From Ancylobacter moscoviensis (GTDB taxonomy: Bacteria > Pseudomonadota > Alphaproteobacteria > Rhizobiales > Xanthobacteraceae), in NCBI RefSeq assembly GCF_007559435.1, contig NZ_VMBP01000001.1:683406-747405 (forward strand): a DNA stretch of 64,000 nt, written 5' to 3'. The notes under the pieces were generated by a model. That model had not been told where the DNA came from. It made no database searches and saw nothing but the letters and a program-made list of their open reading frames with translations. This document shows positions 35,337 to 43,966 of this stretch, one piece after another; position 1 is the first letter of the stretch; each line of letters starts with the position of its first letter. The translations under genes and the position numbers were made by a program.

Positions 35337-36185
35337 ATGCCGATCGCGATCCTTGAGGAACGCGCCGTCGTCCGCATCGCCGGTGCCGACGCGGCGCATT
35401 TCCTCGACAACCTGCTCACCTCCCGCACGCCCGCGCTGGGCGCGGCGCGCTACGCCGCGCTGCTCTCGCCGCAGGGCAAGATCGTTGCCGACATGATCGT
35501 GCTGGCGACCGAAGGCGGCTTCCGCCTGGACACGCCGCGCGCCGTCGTCGCCGATCTCCTCAAGCGGCTGCAGCTCTACCGGCTACGGGCGAAGGTGGAG
35601 ATCGGCGTGCTCGACGACCTCACCGTCGCGGTGGCCTGGGGCGGGGCGAGCCCGCTGGTCGACACGCTCGCCTATGACGATCCGCGCCTGCCGGCGCTGG
35701 GCCGGCGCTTCCTGCTGCCGGCGGCCGAGGCGGCGCAGATCAACATGGTGCCGGAAGCGCAATGGCACGCCCATCGCATCGCCATTGGCGTGCCGGAAGG
35801 CGGGCAGGATTTCCTCTATGGCGATGCCTTCCCGCACGAGGCGGACATGGACCAGCTCGGCGGCATCGATTTCGACAAGGGCTGCTATGTCGGCCAGGAG
35901 ATCGTCAGCCGCATGCAGCATCGTGGTACGGCGCGCACGCGTATCATCCCCTTCGCCTTGTGCGGTCCCGCGCCGGCGGAAGGCACGCCGGTCACCGCCG
36001 GCGGCAAGAGCATCGGCCGCATCGGTTCCGGCGTGAACGGGCGCGCTCTGGCGCTCGTCCGTCTCGACCGGCTGGAGGACGCGCGCGCCGGCGGACATGT
36101 GGTCGAGGCGGAGGGTGCCGCCCTGGTGCCGGAGCGCCCCGACTGGATGCGCTTCCCCATTCCCGGCACGGAGAGCGTGGCGTGA
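35337..36185 (+). CDS. ygfZ: YgfZ-type folate-binding protein (iron-sulfur cluster maintenance)
   Basis: A GcvT-like protein of 282 aa that helps iron-sulfur enzyme activity with tetrahydrofolate. The diagnostic KGCYVGQE motif is present (DFDKGCYVGQEIVSRMQHRG). ATG 35337 is chosen because AGGAG lies eight bases upstream and the family starts here; the frame is open far upstream, but that is shadow of ohr and the spacer. It is followed 16 bases later by tag. Confidence 0.92.
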   Translation: MPIAILEERAVVRIAGADAAHFLDNLLTSRTPALGAARYAALLSPQGKIVADMIVLATEGGFRLDTPRAVVADLLKRLQLYRLRAKVEIGVLDDLTVAVAWGGASPLVDTLAYDDPRLPALGRRFLLPAAEAAQINMVPEAQWHAHRIAIGVPEGGQDFLYGDAFPHEADMDQLGGIDFDKGCYVGQEIVSRMQHRGTARTRIIPFALCGPAPAEGTPVTAGGKSIGRIGSGVNGRALALVRLDRLEDARAGGHVVEAEGAALVPERPDWMRFPIPGTESVA

Positions 36186-36201
36186 GGGAGAAGCGGGCGC
36201 G

Positions 36202-36786
36202 ATGAAGGTGCACGAGCACGCCGACGGCATCACGCGCTGCGCGTGGTGCGGCACCGACCCGCTCTACGTCGCCTATCACGACACCGAGTGGGGCGTGCCC
36301 GAATATGACGACCGTGCACTGTTCGAGAAGCTCATCCTCGATGGCTTCCAGGCCGGGCTCGCCTGGATCACCATCCTGCGCAAGCGCGAGGGATTCCGTG
36401 CCGCCTTCGACGGCTTCCGGCCGGAGATCGTCGCTCGTTACGGATCCGAAAAGATCGAGGCGCTGATGCAGGACGCCGGCATCGTGCGCAACCGCGCCAA
36501 GATCGAATCGACCGTGCGGTCGGCGCAGGTCTGGCTCGACATCATGGAGCGCGGGCCCGGCTTCTCGAAGCTGCTCTGGGACATCAACGGCCGGGTGCTG
36601 GACAATCGCCGCCGGCCGGGCGAGGCCGCTCCCGTTACCTCGCCGGTGGCGGTGGCGATGTCGAAAGAGCTGAAGGCGCGCGGCTTCAACTTCGTCGGGC
36701 CGACCATCGTCTACGCGTTCATGCAGGCCGTGGGCATGGTGGACGACCATGCCGTCACCTGCCACCGCCATGGCAAGAGGTCATGA
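36202..36786 (+). CDS. tag: DNA-3-methyladenine glycosylase I
   Basis: TagI excises 3-methyladenine from DNA. The 194-residue protein carries RCAWCGTDPLYVAYHDTEWG with the first zinc Cys and His, QAGLAWITILRKREGFR and the C-terminal VDDHAVTCHRH that closes the zinc site. The position of the E. coli base-contacting Glu38 (LEGQQAG) is Asp47 here (LDGFQAG), a conservative change. It starts 16 bases after ygfZ and is part of a run ygfZ-tag-HD hydrolase-phosphatase with very short spacers. Confidence 0.93.
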   Translation: MKVHEHADGITRCAWCGTDPLYVAYHDTEWGVPEYDDRALFEKLILDGFQAGLAWITILRKREGFRAAFDGFRPEIVARYGSEKIEALMQDAGIVRNRAKIESTVRSAQVWLDIMERGPGFSKLLWDINGRVLDNRRRPGEAAPVTSPVAVAMSKELKARGFNFVGPTIVYAFMQAVGMVDDHAVTCHRHGKRS

Positions 36787-36796
36787 GGGCCGCGTC

Positions 36797-37459
36797 ATGA
36801 GCTTTGGAGCCCGGCCGGAGCGCGCCTGGCAGCGCATGCTGTCCGGGCGGCGGCTCGACCTCATCAACCCTTCGCCGCTCGACGTCGAGATCGAGGACAT
36901 CGCCCATGGCCTCGCGCGCGTGGCGCGCTGGAACGGCCAGACCGAGGGGGTGCACATCTTCTCCGTCGCCCAGCATTCCGTGCTGGTGGAGCTGATCGGC
37001 CGCCGGCAGGCCGCCGCGCGCGGCGTCGACCTGGACCATCGCTGGCGGCTCGCCTTGCTGCTGCACGACGCGCCGGAATATGTGGTCGGCGACATGATCA
37101 GCCCGTTCAAGGCGGTGATCGGCGGCGACTACAAGGCGGTGGAGACGCGGCTGCTGGCGGCGGTGAGCCTGCGCTTCGGCCTGCCGGCCAATTGGCCGGC
37201 GAGCCTCGTCAAGCTGGTCAAGGCGGCCGATCGCGCCAGCGCCTTCCTGGAGGCGACGCGCCTCGCCGGTTTCGAACTTGCCGAGGCGAAGCGCTTCTTC
37301 GGCGCGCCATTCCCGCTCGACATGGCGGCGGAGCGTGAATATCTCACCCCCTGGAGCGCCGCCGAGGCGAAGGCGCGGTTCCTCGCCCGCTTCCGGGAGC
37401 TGGCCGTCGAACCGACGCCGGCCCCCGTCGCGGCGTCTGCCGCCGGAGAAACGCCATGA
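36797..37459 (+). CDS. HD-domain hydrolase (YfbR-like nucleotidase type)
   Basis: A 220-residue metal-dependent phosphohydrolase. The HD signature is ALLLHDAPEYVVGDM, with an upstream His in SVAQHSVLVEL and a later Asp in VKAADRASAFLEA. Such proteins include 5'-deoxynucleotidases, so cleanup of dNMPs is a reasonable guess. It overlaps the next gene start by four bases. ATG 36797 is preferred to the longer frame, which overlaps tag. Confidence 0.8.
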   Translation: MSFGARPERAWQRMLSGRRLDLINPSPLDVEIEDIAHGLARVARWNGQTEGVHIFSVAQHSVLVELIGRRQAAARGVDLDHRWRLALLLHDAPEYVVGDMISPFKAVIGGDYKAVETRLLAAVSLRFGLPANWPASLVKLVKAADRASAFLEATRLAGFELAEAKRFFGAPFPLDMAAEREYLTPWSAAEAKARFLARFRELAVEPTPAPVAASAAGETP

Positions 37460-37962
37460 TCCATGTCTGTCCGCTTTCCCGTCTCTCGGAGACCGTCGAG
37501 CGCACCGGGGCGGCCCATGTGCTGAGCGTGATCAACCTTGGCACGCCGGTCGAGCTGCCGGCGCGCGTGGTGCGCGACAATCATCTCTTCGTCGGTTTCA
37601 ACGACATCGTCGCCCCGCAGGAGGGGCTGATCCACCCGGCGGCCGAGCATGTGGAGGCGATCCTCGGCTTTGCCCGCCGCTGGCCGCGCTCGGCGCCGCT
37701 GGTGGTGCACTGCTTCGCCGGAATCAGCCGGTCGACTGCCTCGGCCTACATCGCCGCCTGCGCGCTCAACCCGGGGCGGGACGAGGGCGAGATCGCCCGG
37801 GCGCTGCGCGCCGCCTCGCCCATCGCCACGCCGAATGCCTTGCTGGTGGCACTGGCCGACGAGGCGCTCGGCCGGCAGGGGCGTATGAGCGCCGCCGTCG
37901 CCGCCATCGGTCGCGGCTGCGAGGCGATGGAGAACGAGCCCTTCGAGCTCGTGCTGGAATAG
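37456..37962 (+). CDS. Tyrosine/dual-specificity protein phosphatase-like protein
   Basis: A 168-residue protein with the P loop HCFAGISRS (Cys86, Arg92) of Cys-dependent phosphatases and a candidate general acid Asp50 in GFNDI. Length and fold resemble small dual-specificity phosphatases of bacteria. Its ATG overlaps the HD hydrolase stop, so it is the last gene of the ygfZ-tag-HD-phosphatase unit. The substrate is unknown and may be a nucleotide or lipid phosphate rather than a protein. Confidence 0.8.
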   Translation: MIHVCPLSRLSETVERTGAAHVLSVINLGTPVELPARVVRDNHLFVGFNDIVAPQEGLIHPAAEHVEAILGFARRWPRSAPLVVHCFAGISRSTASAYIAACALNPGRDEGEIARALRAASPIATPNALLVALADEALGRQGRMSAAVAAIGRGCEAMENEPFELVLE

Positions 37963-38036
37963 AAGCGGATAACGCCGCCGGCTTGCGCCGGGCGCCCGCC
38001 GGGCCGCCATCGCTTTCCTTAGAGGGGAGAATGCAT

Positions 38037-38061
38037 CCCGGATGGCCGGCAGCCATCCGGG
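38037..38061. terminator. 10-bp hairpin between convergent genes
   Basis: CCCGGATGGC and GCCATCCGGG form a perfect 10-bp stem with a CGGCA loop, between the phosphatase stop and the L,D-transpeptidase stop. No T run follows on either strand, so it is a mRNA-end structure or weak terminator rather than a classical one. Confidence 0.4.
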
Positions 38062-38086
38062 AGAAAAACCTTCGTCGCGCCGGGCC

Positions 38087-38755
38087 TCAGGCCACCGGGG
38101 TGGCACGGGCCGGCAGCACGACCACGCGGGTGCCCACGGGGGCACGGCGGTAGAGGTCGATGATGTCCTGGTTGATGAAGCGCACGCAGCCGGACGACAC
38201 CTGCGTACCGATGGTCCACGGCTCAGTGGTGCCGTGCAGGCGGTAGAGCGTGTCCTGCCCGTTCTTGTAGAGATAGAGCGCGCGCGGCCCCAGAGGGTTG
38301 GTTTCGCCGCCGGCCATGCCGCCGGCATAGGGGCCGTAGCGCTCCGGCTCGCGGGCAATCATGTTCGGGGTCGGCGTCCAGCGCGGCCAGGACGCCTTGC
38401 GGCCGATGACGCCCTCGCCGCGGAAGTTGAAGCCCTCTTCCTTGCCGACGCCGACGCCGTAGCGCAGAGCCCGACCGTTCGCCATCACCAGATAGGCGAA
38501 GCGCTCGTTCGGATCGACCACGATGGTGCCCGGCTGGTAGCGGGTCTGGTACGCCACCTCCTGCCGCAGGAAGCGCGGATCGATCTTGCTGACGTCGACC
38601 GCCGGCACCGGGAACGGCTCGTCGGTGATGGCACCGTACATGCTCAGATATTGCGGATCGATCGCCGCCGGGAGGATGCGGGTGTTCTGGGTCGAGGAGC
38701 AGCCGGCGAGGGCGACGGGAGCGGCGAGCAGGAAGAGGCGACGATTGAGGGGCAT
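38087..38755 (-). CDS. L,D-transpeptidase lipoprotein (ErfK/YbiS/YcfS/YnhG type)
   Basis: A peptidoglycan crosslinking enzyme with a lipoprotein signal (MPLNRRLFLLAAPVALAGC, lipobox LAGC with Cys19). The catalytic YkuD motif is HGTTEPWTIGTQVSSGCVRF, with the His and nucleophile Cys in place. Residues PGTIVVDPNERFAYLV open the domain. The protein (222 aa) should be anchored in a membrane facing the periplasm. The lipid anchor would need the Lnt encoded in this window. Confidence 0.93.
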   Translation of the reverse strand: MPLNRRLFLLAAPVALAGCSSTQNTRILPAAIDPQYLSMYGAITDEPFPVPAVDVSKIDPRFLRQEVAYQTRYQPGTIVVDPNERFAYLVMANGRALRYGVGVGKEEGFNFRGEGVIGRKASWPRWTPTPNMIAREPERYGPYAGGMAGGETNPLGPRALYLYKNGQDTLYRLHGTTEPWTIGTQVSSGCVRFINQDIIDLYRRAPVGTRVVVLPARATPVA

Positions 38756-39064
38756 GGAGCGTACGCACTGGTGAGAAGGGACAGTGACCCTCCCCTATAG
38801 GATTTCCGCGACGAATTTGGGTTCGCACGGCTTCACGGAGACGTTAGCCGGCATATTCGCTCCCGGATGTTGCAGATTCGCCTCACTCGCGGGCCACCCC
38901 GGCTTCCGGCCGGCACGGTGCCGCAGCGGCACGGTTGACGGCTGGTGCTTCTTCCATCAGTTTTCCTGATACTCATCCTGAAAATAATTCGTTTCTCCCC
39001 GCCGGGTTGGGGCGGCTAATTTCACCTCCCGCTCCCGGTAATTCGACGCAGTTCGCGAGGCTCC
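38756..39064. promoter_or_regulatory. Divergent promoter region with an imperfect AT-rich repeat
   Basis: This 309-base gap separates the leftward transpeptidase from the rightward MFS gene. I see no gene in it. TTTTCCTGAT at 38961-38970 and ATCCTGAAAA at 38974-38983 form an 8-of-10 inverted repeat in an AT-rich patch about 85 bases before the MFS start, a possible operator; the TGAT-N4-ATC core vaguely resembles an FNR/CRP site. Confidence 0.3.
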
Positions 39065-40303
39065 ATGACCGCCGCCAACGATACGCCCCGCCCCAGCCTC
39101 GCGGCGCGCGCTCCTTTGCTGGTCGTGCTGTGCGGCTGCATGATCGCCATGCTCAGCTTCGGGCCGCGCGCCTCCTCCGGCATCTTCCTGCTGCCGATGA
39201 CCAGCGAGTTCGGCTGGGGGCGCGACACGTTCGGTCTCGCCATCGCCATCCAGAACCTGCTCTGGGGCGTGGGCACGCCCTTCGCCGGAGCGATCGCCGA
39301 CCGCTTCGGCGTGACACGGGTGCTGTGGGCCGGGGCGGTGCTCTATGCCGCCGGGCTGATGCTCATGGCCTATTCCGCGACGCCGGGCCTGCTGCACCTG
39401 TCGGCCGGCGTGATGGTCGGCTTCGGCCTGTCGGGCTGCTCGTTCAACATCGTGCTCGCCGCCTTCGGCAAGATGCTGCCGGAGCGCTGGCGGCCGCTTT
39501 CCTTCGGCGCCGGCACGGCGGCTGGTTCCTTCGGCCAGTTCCTGTTCCCGCCGCTGGCCGCCGGGCTGAACACCACCATCGGCTGGCAGGAGACGCTCCT
39601 CGTCTTCGGCTTCGCCATGCTGCTGATCATGCCGTTTTCGATCGCGCTCGCCAGCGCGCCTCCTGCGCCGAAGACGCAGGAGCGCCAGCAGTCGATCGGC
39701 GAGGCGCTCAGCGAGGCCTTGCGTCACCGCAGCTACGTGTTGCTGGTGCTGGGCTTCTTCACCTGCGGCTTCCAGCTCGCCTTCGTCACCACGCATCTGC
39801 CGGCCTATCTGATCGACCGCGGGCTTTCCATCCAGGTCGGCGGTTGGACGCTGGCGGCGATCGGCCTCGCCAACATGGTCGGCTCGCTGGGCTCGGGCTG
39901 GCTGTCCAGCCGCATGCCGCGACGTTACCTGCTGGCGGCGATCTACTTCGCGCGCGGCATCGCCATCGCCGTCTTCGTGCTGCTGCCGGCCTCGCCGGTC
40001 ACCGCACTGGGCTTCGGCGTGGTGCTCGGCCTGCTGTGGCTCTCCACCGTGCCGCCGACCTCCGGGCTGGTGATGCTGATGTTCGGCACGCGCTACCTCG
40101 CCATGCTGTACGGCTTCGCCTTCTTCAGCCACCAGGTCGGCGGCTTCCTCGGCGTGTGGCTCGGCGGCCTGTTCTACGAGCAGATGGGCTCCTACGATTT
40201 CGTCTGGTGGCTGTCGGTGGCACTCAGCTTCGCTTCCGCCGTGATCAATCTGCCGATCGTGGAGCGGCCCGTCGCGCGCGAGCCTCAGCCGGCGGGCGCG
40301 TGA
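39065..40303 (+). CDS. MFS transporter, monocarboxylate/oxalate-formate type
   Basis: A 412-residue inner-membrane carrier with 12 hydrophobic helices. FGPRASSGIFLLPMTSEFGWGRDTFGLAIAIQN in the first helices and GAIADRFGVTRVLWAGAVLYA in the helix 2-3 loop fit the monocarboxylate-porter-like group of the major facilitator superfamily. The central loop after helix 6 carries the charged KTQERQQSIGEALSEALRH. Its substrate cannot be told. No metabolic partner gene is adjacent. Confidence 0.82.
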   Translation: MTAANDTPRPSLAARAPLLVVLCGCMIAMLSFGPRASSGIFLLPMTSEFGWGRDTFGLAIAIQNLLWGVGTPFAGAIADRFGVTRVLWAGAVLYAAGLMLMAYSATPGLLHLSAGVMVGFGLSGCSFNIVLAAFGKMLPERWRPLSFGAGTAAGSFGQFLFPPLAAGLNTTIGWQETLLVFGFAMLLIMPFSIALASAPPAPKTQERQQSIGEALSEALRHRSYVLLVLGFFTCGFQLAFVTTHLPAYLIDRGLSIQVGGWTLAAIGLANMVGSLGSGWLSSRMPRRYLLAAIYFARGIAIAVFVLLPASPVTALGFGVVLGLLWLSTVPPTSGLVMLMFGTRYLAMLYGFAFFSHQVGGFLGVWLGGLFYEQMGSYDFVWWLSVALSFASAVINLPIVERPVAREPQPAGA

Positions 40304-40424
40304 CGCCGCCGCGGCGTTTGCACGACATTAACCATCGTCCTTCACCATAGGTGGCGTAGTGCCGGAAGCGTTGCCCCGGCGCCACAGTATGCGCCTCGTG
40401 TGTCCCGGCGAGAGGGGCTGATTC

Positions 40425-40459
40425 GCTGCGTTGCCTTGACAAGGCAGGGCTTTCGCAGC
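40425..40459. repeat. Nested inverted repeat upstream of the secreted hypothetical gene
   Basis: GCTGCG at 40425-40430 pairs with CGCAGC at 40454-40459, and GCCTT pairs with AAGGC inside around GAC. It lies 36 bases before the start of the next gene and could be an operator or a leader hairpin. TTGACA occurs within it, but no convincing -10 box follows. Confidence 0.4.
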
Positions 40460-40494
40460 GCATCGTAGCCCCATCCCGAGCGATGGAACCTTCC

Positions 40495-40995
40495 ATGCGT
40501 AACCGTTCCTCCCTTCTGGCCGCGTTTCTCGTCGCCCCCGTCCTGGCGCCGGCGCTGGCGTCGGCCGATACGCTGACGCCGCAGCAGGCGCAGCGTTTCG
40601 TGATGGGACGCACCTTCTCCTACACCTGCTACGAAGGTACGGCGGGCGCCGGCCGCATCATGCCGGACGGCTCGGTCGCCGGCACGATCCAGATGCGCGG
40701 CAAGGGTAATGCCCGCTATGTCACCCTGCCGGCCGGCACCATCCAGGTCCGCAACGAGTCGGTCTGCGCCAAGCTGAAGGGCATGGCGTTCCAGCCCTGC
40801 TTCGAGCTGGAGAAGACCAGCGCGGTCAGCTTCCGCGGGAATCTCGCCGGTGCGAACCGCCTGTGGTGCGAGTTCAAGCGCGGGGGCAGCGGGCGCACCC
40901 GCCTTGCCGAGCGGGCTTCCGGCAAGCGCACCGCCGGCCGCGCGCCGACCGCCGAGGTGGAGCGCAAGACCGCCGAGGCCGAAGCGCCGCGCTAA
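40495..40995 (+). CDS. Secreted conserved hypothetical protein
   Basis: A 166-residue protein with a signal peptide (MRNRSSLLAAFLVAPVLAPALASA), then a domain with YTCYEGTAGAGRIMPDGSVAGTIQMRG, four Cys that could form two disulfides (one each in TCYEG, SVCAK, QPCFE and LWCEF), and a Lys/Arg/Ala-rich tail. I recognise similar hypothetical proteins in Hyphomicrobiales but no named family. It is most likely periplasmic. ATG 40495 begins the signal peptide; the ATG four codons upstream is also possible. Confidence 0.6.
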   Translation: MRNRSSLLAAFLVAPVLAPALASADTLTPQQAQRFVMGRTFSYTCYEGTAGAGRIMPDGSVAGTIQMRGKGNARYVTLPAGTIQVRNESVCAKLKGMAFQPCFELEKTSAVSFRGNLAGANRLWCEFKRGGSGRTRLAERASGKRTAGRAPTAEVERKTAEAEAPR

Positions 40996-41064
40996 AAGCC
41001 GGGCCTTCCCGGCTTTCACCGACGCGACATGCAAAAGGCGGGTCCCTCACGGGAGCCCGCCTTT
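40995..41064. terminator. Two hairpins forming a bidirectional terminator
   Basis: AAAGCCGGG/CCCGGCTTT directly at the stop of the secreted protein gene, and AAAGGCGGG/CCCGCCTTT further on, are two stems with A runs before and T runs after on both strands. They lie between convergent genes and should end transcription in both directions. Positions are accurate to a few bases. Confidence 0.75.
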
Positions 41065-41103
41065 CTCATCGATCGAAGGACCGAGATCCTTGCGCGGCGG
41101 TGG

Positions 41104-42939
41104 TCAGCCGCCGCCGCCCGGCTTCTGGGGATCCTGCGTCTTGTCCACTGCCGCCTTCTGCGGCTCGGCGGCGGCCGGCGCCACTTCGGTCTTCTTCACT
41201 TCGTCCTTCTGCGCCTTGACGCGCTCCGCCTCGTCGAGACCGACGGCGATCTTGCGCTCGATGTCGGCGAGTTCGTCCGGCTCCGGCTTGAGATCGCGCG
41301 CGTGGTTCCACTTGAAGCGGGCTTCGAGCTTGCGGCCGACTTTCCAGTAGGCGTCGCCGAGGTGGTCGTTGATTACCGCCTCGTTCGGCTTGAGCTCCAC
41401 CGCGCGCTCCAGCTCGCGTACCGCCTCGTCGTAATGGCCGGTGCGGTAATAGGCCCAGCCGAGGCTGTCGATGAAGAAGCCGTCGTCGGGACGCAACGCC
41501 ACCGCCTTGCGGATCATCTCGGTGCCCTGGTCCAGGTTCACGCCCTGGTCGATCCAGCTGTAGCCGAGATAGTTCAGCACGTGCGGCTGGTCGGGCTTCA
41601 GCTCCAGCGCCTTCTTGAGATCGGCTTCCGACTTCTCCCACTGCTTGGTGCGCTCGAAGGCGGTGCCGCGGAAGTAGTAGAGCATCCAGTTATTGCCGGT
41701 CGGCGCCTGCAGCTGGTCGATGGCCTTGGTGTAGACCTCGGCCGCCTCGGGAAATTTCTCGTTCGAGCGCAGCACGTCGCCGAGCGCCATCAGCGCCCGC
41801 ATGTCCTTGGGATTGGCCGCCACCACCTTGTCCAGGGCGGTGCGCGCGTCGTCGAACTTGCCGGCGGCGTCGAGATTGAGGGCGCGCTGCACCTCGGCAT
41901 TGACCTTGAAGGGCGAGCTGGCCGGTACCTGCTGGTAGAGCGCGATGGCGTCCTCGTGCCGCTTCATCGATTCGAAGAGGTCGGCGAGGGTGATGTCGAT
42001 CAGCGGATGCGACGGATCGAGCCAGCGGCCGAGCTGGAGATAGACGAGGGCGAGGTCCTCGCCGCCCTGACGGCCCAGCGCTGAGCCGAGACCGTACAGC
42101 ACCTCCGCGGCGCCGGCGGCCGGCGTGGTGATGAGCGCCGGCAGGGTGCGTCCCGCCTCGAGCTGCTCCAGCGAGCGGGCGACCAGCGGGTCGTTCGGCA
42201 CCAGCTTGTCGAAGGCCTCGTAGGTCTCGATGGCGAGCTTCTTGTTGCCGTTGCGCGAGGCCCAGCGGCCATAGGCGTCGACCACGCGCAGGGTGCGCGG
42301 ATCGACCTTCAGCGCGGCCTCGAGACGCTGGCCGGCTTCCTTCTTGACGCCGGCGGCGTCGAGGATCAGGCCGGCATGCAGGTCCTTGAAGGCGGCATAC
42401 CATTCCGGGCCCTGCAGCGCGTCGATGGCGGCGACGCCGGCGCGGGCATTGCCGGAGCCGAACTGGCTCCACGCGCCCAGCAGCGTCGAGTTGAGCTCGG
42501 CGATGGCGCCCTGGCCGGCGCGGCGCAGATTGCTGCGGGCGGTAACGTACTGCTTGGTCTTGATCGCGCGCACGCCCAGCACGAGACGCGCCAGCGTGTG
42601 CTCGGGGTCGATGCGGACGATGCGCTGGGCGAGGTCGACGGCCTCGTCGATCGAGCCTTCGGCGAGCTGGGTGAGGAAGGCGCGTTCCAGCAACTCGCCA
42701 TTGCGCGGGAAGATGCGCACGAGCTCACGATAATAGGCGGAGGCGGCGGCCGTATCGCGCTCGGAAATGGCCAGGCGGGCGGCGAGATAATTGCCGGCCG
42801 GGGCCGAACGGGCGATGAAATCCGCCGGGGGCGCATCCGCGAGCGCCGGCGAGCCGGCGCCGAGCGACGTGGCGCCCAGAGCGGCAAGCGCGGCGAGGAT
42901 GGCCGCTCCCGGCCGCAGCGACAAACGTCGGAACGTCAA
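41104..42939 (-). CDS. Large TPR-repeat protein with signal peptide
   Basis: A 611-residue exported or membrane-anchored protein with an N-terminal signal (LRPGAAILAALAALGATSLGAGSPALA) followed by about a dozen tetratricopeptide repeats, e.g. EKSEADLKKALELKPDQPHVLNYLGYSWIDQG and DEAVRELERAVELKPNEAVINDHLGDAYWKVG. The last 50 residues are Lys/Glu/Pro-rich. TTG 42939 is chosen because AGGAGG lies exactly seven bases upstream. Homologous TPR proteins often lie near ispE in relatives, but not here. Its role is unknown; scaffolding in the periplasm is likely. Confidence 0.8.
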   Translation of the reverse strand: MTFRRLSLRPGAAILAALAALGATSLGAGSPALADAPPADFIARSAPAGNYLAARLAISERDTAAASAYYRELVRIFPRNGELLERAFLTQLAEGSIDEAVDLAQRIVRIDPEHTLARLVLGVRAIKTKQYVTARSNLRRAGQGAIAELNSTLLGAWSQFGSGNARAGVAAIDALQGPEWYAAFKDLHAGLILDAAGVKKEAGQRLEAALKVDPRTLRVVDAYGRWASRNGNKKLAIETYEAFDKLVPNDPLVARSLEQLEAGRTLPALITTPAAGAAEVLYGLGSALGRQGGEDLALVYLQLGRWLDPSHPLIDITLADLFESMKRHEDAIALYQQVPASSPFKVNAEVQRALNLDAAGKFDDARTALDKVVAANPKDMRALMALGDVLRSNEKFPEAAEVYTKAIDQLQAPTGNNWMLYYFRGTAFERTKQWEKSEADLKKALELKPDQPHVLNYLGYSWIDQGVNLDQGTEMIRKAVALRPDDGFFIDSLGWAYYRTGHYDEAVRELERAVELKPNEAVINDHLGDAYWKVGRKLEARFKWNHARDLKPEPDELADIERKIAVGLDEAERVKAQKDEVKKTEVAPAAAEPQKAAVDKTQDPQKPGGGG

Positions 42940-43049
42940 GTGTGAACCTCCTGCGGCAAGCCGCACAGCGTCATGCGCGCGGCTGCGGCCCCTCTTTGGC
43001 AGATTGGTCCTTTTTAGCCGCGCCTGCAATAACGAGAGGCTAATGCGGA

Positions 43050-43069
43050 CCGGGCCCCGCAGGGCCCGG
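43050..43069 (-). terminator. 8-bp hairpin after the holin-like gene
   Basis: CCGGGCCC and GGGCCCGG pair around a 4-base loop, 11 bases beyond the leftward stop at 43080. No T run follows on the minus strand, so termination by this hairpin alone is doubtful. Confidence 0.3.
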
Positions 43070-43079
43070 AATCACATTT

Positions 43080-43538
43080 TCAGACCCGTCGGCCAAGAAT
43101 AAGGCCGACAAGCGCGGCGCCGGCCGCAATCGCCAGCACGGTGGAGACATCGGGCTCAGCCTTGCCGGACGGGGCCGGCCCGGGCGCCGCGGCGCCGGGT
43201 GCGGCGGCGGGCGAAGCCGGCGGCGGCGCGGCCGAGAGTCCCAGTCCCGCGCCATAGGAAGGACGCGCCGGCGGCCGGCGCGTGCGCAGCAGCGCGACGA
43301 GCACGAAGATCAGTCCCACGATCAGCATGAAGCCGGCGACGATGAGGGCGGCGGTGGCCGGATCATAGCGTTCGGCCAGCAGGACGAAGCCCGCGACCAG
43401 GAAGGCGAAGAACGCGGCGACGAGCAGGACGCCGCCGATCACGAAGAGGGCCGCCGTGATGGCGGTCCGGCGCACGGCGACCCGCGCGGCTTGGCGCACT
43501 TCCGCGCCGGCGATGGCCAGCAGGAGGCGGAGCATCAA
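43080..43538 (-). CDS. Phage-holin-like (DUF1469-type) membrane protein
   Basis: A 152-residue protein with two membrane helices (TAALFVIGGVLLVAAFFAFLVAGFVLLAE and AALIVAGFMLIVGLIFVLVALL) of the type grouped with putative actinobacterial holin/DUF1469, then a Pro/Ala linker and a third short hydrophobic stretch (VSTVLAIAAGAALVGLILG). Despite the name these are chromosomal envelope-stress or ribosome-hibernation-linked proteins. Its start overlaps the stop of the YqjD-like gene by four bases, as in the enterobacterial yqjD-yqjE pair. Confidence 0.7.
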   Translation of the reverse strand: MMLRLLLAIAGAEVRQAARVAVRRTAITAALFVIGGVLLVAAFFAFLVAGFVLLAERYDPATAALIVAGFMLIVGLIFVLVALLRTRRPPARPSYGAGLGLSAAPPPASPAAAPGAAAPGPAPSGKAEPDVSTVLAIAAGAALVGLILGRRV

Positions 43539-43882
43539 CGGCTCCGCGACAGCAGGCCGAAGAGGAAGCCGACGCCCAGAGCGGTGAGCACCGCGCCATA
43601 GGGGTTGCGCTCGATGACGGCGCCGACATCGCCGGTGATCGCCTGCGCCCGCTCCTTGGCATCCTCATAGGCGGTGAGGCCCTCATCGACCAATCCGGCG
43701 GCGGCGGCCTCGGCGCGGGCCTTGCCGGCGCGCACGCGGCTGGCGACGGCATCGGCGGCGGCCTCGCCCTCGGTCCGGGCGATGGCCGCGAGCGTCTCGG
43801 TGAGCTTCGCGACGTCGGACCTCAGCGTGGCGAGGTCGGCGGACAGCTTGGCGAAGTCTTCCTGCGCGTTCGGTTGGGCCAT
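43535..43882 (-). CDS. YqjD/ElaB-like membrane-anchored ribosome-binding protein family
   Basis: A 115-residue protein with a long amphipathic coiled helix (DFAKLSADLATLRSDVAKLTETLAAI) and a single C-terminal membrane helix with the motif ERNPYGAVLTALGVGFLFGLLSR, typical of the YqjD/ElaB/DUF883 family. In E. coli such proteins bind ribosomes at the membrane in stationary phase. ATG 43882 with AGGAG seven bases upstream is preferred to the longer frame. It overlaps the holin-like gene by four bases. Confidence 0.75.
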   Translation of the reverse strand: MAQPNAQEDFAKLSADLATLRSDVAKLTETLAAIARTEGEAAADAVASRVRAGKARAEAAAAGLVDEGLTAYEDAKERAQAITGDVGAVIERNPYGAVLTALGVGFLFGLLSRSR

Positions 43883-43966
43883 GACGGTCTCCTGAATGCC
43901 GGTCGTGATGATTACGAGCGTCAACGCGGACGCCGTTACCCGGTTCCGCATCATCCTAGGCGGTAA

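Noticed and set aside
43080..43538. Holin-like gene as sign of a prophage
   Set aside because: No phage gene lies near it, and its overlap with a YqjD-like gene matches a chromosomal pair.
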